Below are positions 1-7,029 of a DNA stretch of 64,000 nt, one piece after another. Every line of letters begins with the position of its first letter. The stretch's first letter is position 1. The DNA comes from APNM01 sp040361335. GTDB taxonomy: Bacteria; Pseudomonadota; Gammaproteobacteria; Nevskiales; Salinisphaeraceae. Where the stretch lies: positions 62,001 to 126,000 of the forward strand of contig NZ_APNM01000010.1 of assembly GCF_040361335.1 (NCBI RefSeq), written 5' to 3'. The notes below the pieces were generated by a model. That model was given only the letters and a program-made list of their open reading frames with translations. It made no database searches and had not been told where the DNA came from. Both the position numbers and the translations under genes were made by a program.

Positions 1-2
1 GC

Positions 3-1748
3 AATGTCGTCTGGGACATGCCGGCCTACGACTTCATGGAGGGCGAGGCCCCGGCGAGCGTGAACCCCAGTCTCTGGCGACAGGCCAAGCTCAACAATAT
101 CCACGGCTTGTTCAAGGTCACGGACGGCGTCTACCAGTTGCGCGGCTACGACCTGGCCAACATGACCCTGATCGAGGGCGACGAGGGCTGGATCGTGGTC
201 GATCCGCTGACCTCGGCCGAGAACGCCGAGGCGGCGATGGCACTGGCGCGCGAGCATGTCGTGGGCGACGAGCCGATCACCGCGGTGCTGTTCACCCACA
301 GCCACATCGACCACTTCGGCGGCGTGGCCGGCATCCTCGATCCCGAGGCCGCCCGACGGGACGGGGTGCGCATCGTCGCGCCCGAGGGCTTCATGCACGA
401 GGCCACCAGCGAGAACATCCTGGCGGGACCCGCCATGGGCCGGCGTGCCATGTATATGTATGGCGGGAACCTGGCCCGGAGCCCGCGCGGGCACGTCGGT
501 ACCGGGCTCGGCAAGTCGCCCTCCGGCGGCCATTACGGCATCCTGGCCCCCACGGATATCGTCGACACCACCGGCCAGACACTCACCCTGGACGGCGTCG
601 AGTTCGTGTTCCAGAACGTGCCCGAGTCCGAGGCGCCGGCGGAGTTCACCTTCTACCTGCCGGCGCACAAGACCTTCGGCGCGGCCGAGATCGTCAGCCG
701 CAACCTGCACAACGTCTATACCCCGCGCGGCGCCAAGGTCCGCGACGCCCTCAAGTGGAGCAACTACATCGACGAGGCGATCGATCTGTTCGGCGACGAG
801 GTGGAGGTGCTGGCGCCGTCCCACCACTGGCCGACCTGGGGCAACGGGAAGATCGTCGAGTACATGAAGGTGCAGCGCGACACCTACAAGTACATCCACG
901 ACCAGACCCTGCGCCTGGCCAACTCGGGCCTGACGCCCAAAGAGATCGCCGAACGGCTGGAATTGCCGCCTTCGCTGCGCGAGGCCTTCCACAACCGCGA
1001 CTACTACGGCACCGTCAGCCACAACGCCAAGGCCGTGTACCAGTGGTACTTCGGCTGGTTCGACGGCAACCCGGCCCACCTCGAACCGCTGCCGGAGACC
1101 GAGGCCGCCACGCGCTACGTCGAGTTCATGGGCGGCGCCGACGCCGTGGTCGAAAAGGCGCGGGCGTCGTTCGAGGCCGGCGAATACCGCTGGACCGCCC
1201 AGGTGCTCAATCATGTCGTGTTCGCGCAGCCGGACCATCGCGAGGCGCGCAAGCTGCTGGCGCGTACCTACGACCAGCTCGGTTACCGGGCGGAGTCCGG
1301 CCCCTGGCGCGATATCTACCTGAGCGGCGCGCAGGAACTACGGCACGGCGCGCGCGGTTCGGCCCTGGACATGAAGCGCTCCCTGGGTCTGCTTCGGCAC
1401 GTCCCGGTAGCCCGTTTCTTCGACGCCATGGCCGCGCGCTTGAACGGCCCGGACGCGGCCGGCACCGAACTGACGGTGAACTTCAACTTCACCGATCTGG
1501 GCACCAACCACGTCCTGACCATCGAGAACGCCGTTCTCCACCACAAGGAACGACCGCCCGCGCCGGACGCGGATGTCACCCTGAACCTGACCCGCGGGTT
1601 CCTGCTCAAGCTGGTAACCAAACAGGCCGGCCTCAAGGAGATGATCTTTTCGGACGAGCTGGACGTGGACGGCAGCCGGCTGAAGCTTTTGAAGTTCTTC
1701 TCGCTACTGGAGGACCCGGAACGCGAGTTCGCCATCGTCACGCCCTAG
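3..1748 (+). CDS. Alkyl sulfatase, SdsA1-type (5' end outside window)
   Basis: Metallo-beta-lactamase-fold alkylsulfatase expected to hydrolyse primary alkyl sulfates such as SDS to alcohol plus sulfate. The reading frame is open to the left edge: residues NVVWD precede the first Met and match the usual upstream region of the family, so the true start lies before the window. The zinc motif THSHIDHFGG is encoded near position 300. A second conserved block around 660-840 includes NLHNVYTPRG and APSHHWPTWG, where further metal and substrate ligands lie in SdsA1. The middle third corresponds to the alkyl sulfatase dimerisation domain. The last about 130 residues look like the SCP2-type hydrophobic-substrate domain (LTVNFNFTDLGTNHVLTIEN). 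Family proteins are around 650 aa, so perhaps 70 residues are missing, including any signal peptide. Family assignment is confident; the exact substrate is inferred. Confidence 0.93.
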   Translation, partial: NVVWDMPAYDFMEGEAPASVNPSLWRQAKLNNIHGLFKVTDGVYQLRGYDLANMTLIEGDEGWIVVDPLTSAENAEAAMALAREHVVGDEPITAVLFTHSHIDHFGGVAGILDPEAARRDGVRIVAPEGFMHEATSENILAGPAMGRRAMYMYGGNLARSPRGHVGTGLGKSPSGGHYGILAPTDIVDTTGQTLTLDGVEFVFQNVPESEAPAEFTFYLPAHKTFGAAEIVSRNLHNVYTPRGAKVRDALKWSNYIDEAIDLFGDEVEVLAPSHHWPTWGNGKIVEYMKVQRDTYKYIHDQTLRLANSGLTPKEIAERLELPPSLREAFHNRDYYGTVSHNAKAVYQWYFGWFDGNPAHLEPLPETEAATRYVEFMGGADAVVEKARASFEAGEYRWTAQVLNHVVFAQPDHREARKLLARTYDQLGYRAESGPWRDIYLSGAQELRHGARGSALDMKRSLGLLRHVPVARFFDAMAARLNGPDAAGTELTVNFNFTDLGTNHVLTIENAVLHHKERPPAPDADVTLNLTRGFLLKLVTKQAGLKEMIFSDELDVDGSRLKLLKFFSLLEDPEREFAIVTP

Positions 1749-1750
1749 TG

Positions 1751-2323
1751 ATGGACGACACGATAGGCGACGGCCCGTACTGCACCTACGAGACCTTCGG
1801 CGTGCGCTTCTTCGAGCACGCCGTGACGCCGGAGCGCATCCGCGAGGCCATGTCCGGCATGGTCGGCGGTGAGATTGACTTCGGCCCCAAGGCGGCGGGC
1901 CCGGGGCGCATGGTGCGGATCGCCGCCCAGGGACGCATCGGCGACCCGACCGTGACCCGGCGGCCCGGCAATGCCGTGGCGTTCCGGGTCCTGGTGCCGG
2001 TGGACTTGCACCTCAGCGTGCGGGTGGCGGCCCAGAACCACCGCTTCCGCGCCGACCTGCGGGCCGCGTTGAGCCTGACCGCGCGCGCGGCCGAGCCGCT
2101 CAAGGTGATCATCGACGTGGCGCCGCCCACCGCCGAGGACATCGAGGTCGCGGTCAAGGCGCACGGCCTGCGGGCCTCGGTGCTGCGGGCGGCGGCCGAC
2201 GTCGACGGCGAGCTGCGCCGCTTCGTGGCCCGCTACATCGGACGCGAGATCGAGAAACCGCACATCCGCAAGGTGCGCGAGATCGATGTCGCGTCGCGCA
2301 TCGGCAAGGCCTGGTCCGGCTGA
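1751..2323 (+). CDS. Hypothetical protein, 190 aa
   Basis: I do not recognise this protein. The frame opens with ATG two bases after the alkylsulfatase stop codon, which argues for co-transcription and translational coupling. The product MDDTIGDGPYCTYETFG... has no signal peptide or membrane span. It contains alternating beta-like segments (FRVLVPVDLHLSVRV, LKVIIDVAPP) and ends in a charged helix with FVARYIGREIEKPHIRK. A longer open frame extends upstream in the same phase but lies over the sulfatase and is a shadow. Hydrophobic-ligand or lipid-related roles are possible from the neighbour, but nothing in the sequence demonstrates this. Confidence 0.7.
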   Translation: MDDTIGDGPYCTYETFGVRFFEHAVTPERIREAMSGMVGGEIDFGPKAAGPGRMVRIAAQGRIGDPTVTRRPGNAVAFRVLVPVDLHLSVRVAAQNHRFRADLRAALSLTARAAEPLKVIIDVAPPTAEDIEVAVKAHGLRASVLRAAADVDGELRRFVARYIGREIEKPHIRKVREIDVASRIGKAWSG

Positions 2324-2351
2324 CCACGAACGCAAGCACGAGGAGACGAAC

Positions 2352-2717
2352 GTGACCAAGCTCTGGTTGGCAATGGGGGCCGGCTACGGCCTGCTCGGCG
2401 TCGTGCTCGGCGCCTTCGGTGCCCATGCGCTGCGCGAGCGGCTGTCCGAGGACATGCTCCGGGTCTGGGAAACGGCGGTGAACTACCAGTTCTGGCACGC
2501 TCTCGCCCTGCTCGCCCTGGGCCTGCTGGCTTCGCGTCTGGCGGGCGCCTGGCTGACCGTCGCCGGCGCCGCCTTCGCCGTCGGCATCCTGCTGTTCTCG
2601 GGCAGCCTCTACCTGCTGGCCTTCAGTGGCGTGCGCGTGCTCGGGGCGGTGACGCCGTTCGGGGGGCTGCTGCTGATCGTCGGCTGGGTCTGCCTGCTGG
2701 TCGCCGTGCTGCGCTGA
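2352..2717 (+). CDS. DUF423 family small membrane protein
   Basis: A 121-residue integral membrane protein with four predicted hydrophobic segments. It shows the DUF423/YgdD-type signature: N-terminal GAGYGLLGVVLGAFGAHAL, then the central WETAVNYQFWHALALL and the C-terminal GSLYLLAFSGVRVLGAVTPFGG. The GTG at 2352 is preferred over an earlier in-frame start because it has an AGGAGA Shine-Dalgarno sequence just upstream (2341-2346) and places the conserved N-terminus correctly. It follows the unknown 190-aa gene by 28 bases. The biochemical role of DUF423 proteins is not established. Confidence 0.88.
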   Translation: MTKLWLAMGAGYGLLGVVLGAFGAHALRERLSEDMLRVWETAVNYQFWHALALLALGLLASRLAGAWLTVAGAAFAVGILLFSGSLYLLAFSGVRVLGAVTPFGGLLLIVGWVCLLVAVLR

Positions 2718-2747
2718 GTGTCCGCGGCCGGATCGACGGCGTCGTGT

Positions 2748-3785
2748 CTAGCGCAACGCCGTCATCTGCTCAAGCAGCGCGGCGTTGGCCTCGGCCAGCA
2801 GCGAGCCGCTGAGGGCGGCGAAGCGACCGGGGTCCGCCTGCACCTCGTAGCGGCGGGACACGTTGGTGCCGCCGCCGAGCAGGGCCGAGGCCACGTTCAC
2901 CACGGTCTCGGTGGTCTTGCTCGCGCTGGAGGTCACGTCCACGACCTCGCCGAAGGTCTCGGTCGAGTACTTGGCCTGTCCCAGGCGCAGGCTGCCGACG
3001 GCGGAACTGAAGGTGCCGCCGTGGCCGCCGATGATCTCCACGCCGCTGTCCGGCTTGATCGACAGGCCCTGGTAGACGCTGACCGAGGACGTCGAGGTGT
3101 GCATGCCGCCGTAGTTCTCGGAGTTGGCGAAGTCGATCAGATAGTTGACGACCAGTACCCGGAGGGCCCCGTCGTGCTCGTCCGCGAACTTGGTGGCCGC
3201 CGACGAGGGATGGCTCCAGCCCAGGGCGCCGCCGAGGCCCATGGCGTCCGACATGAAGATGCGGATCTTGCCGTCGAACTCGGTGGGCACGTAATAGGTC
3301 ACGTCGGCGCCCACGGCGAGGGTGGAGTCGTCGGTCTCGTACGGGGCCGCGTGGGTCTTGGCGCCGGAGAAGGCGTCGCTGGACAGCAGCACCCCGCGGT
3401 CGACCACCTCGTAGCCGGCCGCGCTCAGCCCGGACACGAAGTCCGCGTAGGCGGCGTCGACGATCACCTGCCGGGTGGTTTCGTCCACGCCCGCCAGGGT
3501 GACCTTGGCCAGCGATTTGCCGCCGAAGCCGCTGCCGAGGAAGCCGCCGCCGGCCTTGGCCTTCATCTTTTTGTACTCGACGAAGCCGACCTTGAAGCCG
3601 CCGATGACGACCTTTTGCGTGCCGGCGAAGGCCTTGCCCTTGTCGACCTCGATGTCGCTGCGTTTCTTGCCCAGGAAACCCGTGCTGGCGCCCGGGGCGG
3701 AGCCGCCCTGGCCGCCCGTGGCCGAGCAGCCGGCCAGGGCCAGCCCGGCGGTGAGCAGGGCGACGACGGCGAGTCTCTTGTCCAT
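2748..3785 (-). CDS. Secreted lipoprotein, unknown function (operator-linked)
   Basis: A 345-residue lipoprotein. MDKRLAVVALLTAGLALAGC gives a type II signal peptide with the lipidated Cys at residue 20. The mature part is rich in Gly, Ser and Ala, with a GFLGSGFGGKS stretch, and later a soluble domain containing ADVTYYVPTEFDGKIRIFMSD. There is a loose resemblance to CsgG/curli-type or GNA-like outer-membrane lipoproteins, not enough for a call. I chose the ATG at 3785 because it starts the signal peptide and has GAGGGA upstream; a longer in-frame start exists 45 bases earlier. A palindrome shared with three other promoters lies about 70 bases upstream of the start. Export to the outer membrane is inferred from the lipobox only. 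Confidence 0.8.
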   Translation of the reverse strand: MDKRLAVVALLTAGLALAGCSATGGQGGSAPGASTGFLGKKRSDIEVDKGKAFAGTQKVVIGGFKVGFVEYKKMKAKAGGGFLGSGFGGKSLAKVTLAGVDETTRQVIVDAAYADFVSGLSAAGYEVVDRGVLLSSDAFSGAKTHAAPYETDDSTLAVGADVTYYVPTEFDGKIRIFMSDAMGLGGALGWSHPSSAATKFADEHDGALRVLVVNYLIDFANSENYGGMHTSTSSVSVYQGLSIKPDSGVEIIGGHGGTFSSAVGSLRLGQAKYSTETFGEVVDVTSSASKTTETVVNVASALLGGGTNVSRRYEVQADPGRFAALSGSLLAEANAALLEQMTALR

Positions 3786-3853
3786 GGCGGTGTTCCCTCG
3801 TGCAGTGATCGCTCGGATTGCGGTCAGCATAGGCGGGGATGGCGCGCGGCCTC

Positions 3854-3871
3854 TCGCCCCAAATGGGGGGA
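3854..3871 (-). promoter_or_regulatory. Shared palindromic operator, site 1
   Basis: The plus strand reads TCGCCCCAAATGGGGGGA, an inverted repeat with 7 of 8 arm positions matching. It lies 69-86 bases upstream of the lipoprotein start at 3785. On the coding strand it is followed, 22 bases later, by TATGCT, a plausible -10 element. The same site and spacing recur at 6941, 9953 and 13463. A palindrome placed here would be centred near -42, the usual location of an activator that replaces the -35 contact. The regulator assignment (LuxR-type regulators at 11988 and 17850) is inferred. Confidence 0.7.
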
Positions 3872-3917
3872 TGGCGTTCGCCGGCCGTTTCGGGGGAAGC
3901 GGCGCCGCATCGGCGAC

Positions 3918-3944
3918 GAAAAAGGGCGGCTCCGGAGAGCCGCC
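3918..3944 (-). terminator. Rho-independent terminator of lipoprotein A
   Basis: On the minus strand a 9-bp perfect stem GGGCGGCTC / GAGCCGCCC with a four-base loop is followed by TTTTT. It sits 26 bases past the stop codon of the lipoprotein ending at 3971. Confidence 0.9.
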
Positions 3945-3970
3945 CGATGCGTGACGAGCCTTGGTCGCCG

Positions 3971-6883
3971 TTATTCCAGATTGTTGCCGAAGGCGCGGAT
4001 GAAGCCGTCGGTGACGGTAATGCTGCTGCCCTCCCTGTCCACGAACGTGCCGCTGAACGTGCCTTCCACGGTGCCGGTATAGTCAGTGTCGCTGGCCGGC
4101 ATGTCCCCGACCTGCGTCAGGGTCATGGTGCAACTGGCCCCCGCCGGGCCGGCACCGCTCTGATCGCCGGCCTCGTAGGGCCATCCCTTGTGGCGGAAAT
4201 CGACGTGGAACTGCCGGAACGTCCCCGCGGGTTGGCCGCAGGTATAAGTGCCGGTCTCGTTGGGTAGCACCCAGAATCCCGTCTTGTTGCTGCTCGGCGA
4301 AACCAGCGTCATATAGTCGAGGTTGGGTGTGTTGCTGAGCACGAAGGCATCCTTGACCACGAATTGTTCGCCATCGACGGTATAACGCATGCCGCTCTCG
4401 TTCGGCCCCAGCGTGTCGCTACCGTCCGAGGGGTTCGGATCGAAGAAGAAATAGCCGTCGGTGACGCTCAGCAGCGGATCGCCCGCGCCCTGTTCCAGCG
4501 AACCGGTGAAATAACCCTCGTAGACCGGCCCGGCCTGGACCAGCTTCACCGTACAGTTGCCGTCTCCCGTGCCGCTGCCGCTGGCCGGTCCGGCGCCGCC
4601 CACGTGAATGTGTTGCAGTACCGTGCCCTCGGCGGTCTCGTTGCAGGCATAGGTGCCGATCTCGTCGGGCACGAAAAGGCGCCAACGAGTGGTCACATCG
4701 TTCGGGTCGTCGGCATCGAACCGGACGGTGCCGTCGCCCGAGCTGTTGGGGAACTGCACCACGTTGCCGTTGTAGGTGTATTCGGTGCCGTCGATCACGC
4801 CCGTGAAACCGTTGCCGGAAACCCGTGCCTTGCCGTTGTTGCCCTCTTCCGGGTCGGACGCAACGCTATCGGCGCAACCAGCCGCTGAGATTGCGGCGGG
4901 ATCGGTGGTGGCGCGATCCTTGACCTCGCCGATGAACACCGACTCCACATCGATGTATCCGTCCGCCCGGCGGATGACGCGGATGCCCTGGGCGGTGAAG
5001 GTCAGACTCTCGTCGTCGCCGTCCGCCGCGTAGCGTGCCGAGCTGCGGAAGAAGTCGTACGGATAATTGAAGAACGGCGACTCGGACCGGAGCCACACGG
5101 CGAAGGGGATCGTCCGGCTGGGGGCGCTGCGGTCGCTGCCGTCCGTGGTGGTCATCTCGAACGTGGCGCACAGCTCGCCGTTGTCGAAGCCGCTGTTGTA
5201 GGTCGTGTCGTCCTCCACGAGGGTCAGCGTGTAGGGCTGGCTATCCCCGTTGAAGGCGGCGAACAGGTCGGTGATCGCTGCCGGCAGCGGCCGCTCCTCG
5301 GCCTCCAGCGTGCCGCTCTGGGTCCCGCTCAGCGTCAGCTTGTGCGCGATCACCGCGCCGTCCTCCACGAACAGTTCGAACTTCATCTCCAGGCCGTCCG
5401 GCTTGGTCAGGTCGATCTGGTAGCGCGGCGTGGCGTTGTCGATGCGGTCCGCCAGGCTGTAGCCGGTCTCCTCCGGGTCCAGCGTGTACTGGCTGTCCAC
5501 CGTGACCACCCCGGTGTCGGGATCGATGGAGAACGGCACCTGCTGATCCAGCGCGTAGGCATCACTGAACGCCGTGCCGCCCTTGAACACGACGTACGGA
5601 TTGAAGTCGCCGCCCAGGGCCTTGAAGGCCTCCAGCGCCGGATCGTTGCCGTCGCCCTCGTCTTCCAGGAGCTGCCCCAGGAAAGTCGGCAACTGGGTAT
5701 CGCCGAAGTCCCGCGGCCGCGAAGCGTCGCCGACGTTGATCTCGTTGAAGTTGCCGCTGTCGTTGTCGGTCAGGGCGTATTCGATCGACGAGTCGGGATC
5801 GGCCCAGATGACCTCCGGCGTGTGTGCCGAGCCGCTGAAGACGCAGAACCGTGGGCCGGTCAGGGTCTTGCCGTCGATCTGGAGGCTGCCGTCGCCGCCG
5901 ATCGTGGCGGTGACCGCCTGGCCGTCGGTGAAGGGTGCGCCGGCCTCGACCTCGTTGTAGCTCAGGTTGTAGGTGCCCGCCAGGTCGGGATTCAGGGTGG
6001 CGGGCTCGGATTCGCACAGCACGTCGCTGCCGTCACCCCCGCCGTCGCCGCCGCCGGGATTGGAGACGCCGGAGGTGTCGACCACGCTGCTGACGGGACG
6101 TTGGTTGTCGGGGGTGCCGGGATAGCTGTAATCGCCGGCGATGTCGTTGAGTGCGGTCTGCATCTCGGCGAGGAAGTCGGCGTAGGGCGCGCCGATATCC
6201 GTGCCGTTGTCCTCGCCGTCGATATCGCCGTCGGCGAGATCGGCGGCCAGGGCCTCGAGCACGGCCAGGGCCGGGGCGGCCTGACCGCTGCCGAGTTCGG
6301 CCAGGGCGGCGAGCAGCAGGGCGTAGTTGCCGGCCTCGTCGTCGCCCAGGGAGGTGACGCCGGGGTCGCCGACCAGGGTGGGCACCGAGAGGATGCTGGA
6401 CAGTCCCGGCGCCAGGGCGGCGCGCACGATCTCGTTGAGCTCGTCGACGGCCTGGGCGGAGATGGGGAACAGGCCCTGCCGCTGGGCGGCGAGCCAGGCG
6501 ATTTCGGTCAGCGGGGTGACGCCGACGGTGCCGGGCCCGGGGACGATGGCGTGGATGGCGCTGCCGTCGGGGAAGGGCACGAGGGTGGCGCTGGCCTCGT
6601 CGTAGTACATGGCGTCGGTGTCGTCGCCGAGGACCTCGACCACGACGGGACCGTCGTAGGAGCCGGTCTGGATATCGACGCTGCCGTCGTCGCCGGTTTC
6701 GGCGGAGCCGATGAGCGTGGTGCCGTCGGCCTCGTAGAAGTTGACGGCGGCGTTGGTGATCAGCCCGAGGGAGGGGCTGGCGCCGGCGCTGCCGGACGAG
6801 TCGTCGCCGCTGCTGCTGTCGTTGCAGGCGGCGAGCGCAAGAGCCGCGATCAGGGCGGTGAGCAGGCGAAGGGATGAGTGCAT
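3971..6883 (-). CDS. Large secreted lipoprotein A (tandem paralogue of 7030-9894)
   Basis: A 970-residue lipoprotein of unknown function. The signal peptide ends in the lipobox LALAAC (Cys 20), followed by a Ser/Asp-rich tether. Residues about 35-130 resemble a carboxypeptidase-regulatory-like beta domain (AAVNFYEADGTTLIGSAE). Residues 130-285 are helical, and a Gly/Asp linker precedes a large middle domain. The C-terminal quarter holds two related units of about 110 residues, each with a GTYxC motif, a second Cys in a C-T-x-L strand, and a closing GTF/VTDG strand. The region from residue 10 to about 275 is nearly identical to that of the adjacent paralogue, while the rest has diverged. GAGGAT lies seven bases before the ATG, with a palindromic operator further upstream. 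No transport or enzyme motif is visible. Confidence 0.85.
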   Translation of the reverse strand: MHSSLRLLTALIAALALAACNDSSSGDDSSGSAGASPSLGLITNAAVNFYEADGTTLIGSAETGDDGSVDIQTGSYDGPVVVEVLGDDTDAMYYDEASATLVPFPDGSAIHAIVPGPGTVGVTPLTEIAWLAAQRQGLFPISAQAVDELNEIVRAALAPGLSSILSVPTLVGDPGVTSLGDDEAGNYALLLAALAELGSGQAAPALAVLEALAADLADGDIDGEDNGTDIGAPYADFLAEMQTALNDIAGDYSYPGTPDNQRPVSSVVDTSGVSNPGGGDGGGDGSDVLCESEPATLNPDLAGTYNLSYNEVEAGAPFTDGQAVTATIGGDGSLQIDGKTLTGPRFCVFSGSAHTPEVIWADPDSSIEYALTDNDSGNFNEINVGDASRPRDFGDTQLPTFLGQLLEDEGDGNDPALEAFKALGGDFNPYVVFKGGTAFSDAYALDQQVPFSIDPDTGVVTVDSQYTLDPEETGYSLADRIDNATPRYQIDLTKPDGLEMKFELFVEDGAVIAHKLTLSGTQSGTLEAEERPLPAAITDLFAAFNGDSQPYTLTLVEDDTTYNSGFDNGELCATFEMTTTDGSDRSAPSRTIPFAVWLRSESPFFNYPYDFFRSSARYAADGDDESLTFTAQGIRVIRRADGYIDVESVFIGEVKDRATTDPAAISAAGCADSVASDPEEGNNGKARVSGNGFTGVIDGTEYTYNGNVVQFPNSSGDGTVRFDADDPNDVTTRWRLFVPDEIGTYACNETAEGTVLQHIHVGGAGPASGSGTGDGNCTVKLVQAGPVYEGYFTGSLEQGAGDPLLSVTDGYFFFDPNPSDGSDTLGPNESGMRYTVDGEQFVVKDAFVLSNTPNLDYMTLVSPSSNKTGFWVLPNETGTYTCGQPAGTFRQFHVDFRHKGWPYEAGDQSGAGPAGASCTMTLTQVGDMPASDTDYTGTVEGTFSGTFVDREGSSITVTDGFIRAFGNNLE

Positions 6884-6940
6884 GACCGGAATCCTCAGGG
6901 TTGCGTGATGCCGAGATTAGATAGGGCCCACGCCGGTCGC

Positions 6941-6958
6941 TCCCCCCAAGTGGGGGGA
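6941..6958 (-). promoter_or_regulatory. Shared palindromic operator, site 2
   Basis: TCCCCCCAAGTGGGGGGA is a perfect inverted repeat of 8-bp arms around a two-base centre. It lies 58-75 bases upstream of the lipoprotein A start at 6883. On the coding strand CTAATCTCGGCAT begins 20 bases after the palindrome. The same CTARTCTCGGCAT block follows site 3 at 21 bases, so the promoter as well as the coding region is conserved between the paralogues. Confidence 0.8.
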
Positions 6959-6981
6959 CTGGTCCGTGTGTTGCAGGCAAT

Positions 6982-7009
6982 AAAAAGCGGGGGCCTTGCG
7001 GCCCCCGCT
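6982..7009 (-). terminator. Rho-independent terminator of lipoprotein B
   Basis: On the minus strand a 10-bp stem (AGCGGGGGCC / GGCCCCCGCT) with loop GCAA is followed by TTTT. It lies 20 bases after the stop codon of the gene ending at 7030. It separates lipoprotein B from the promoter of lipoprotein A, so the two paralogues are probably transcribed independently. Confidence 0.9.
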
Positions 7010-7029
7010 GAATACCGGTCCGAGTCCGC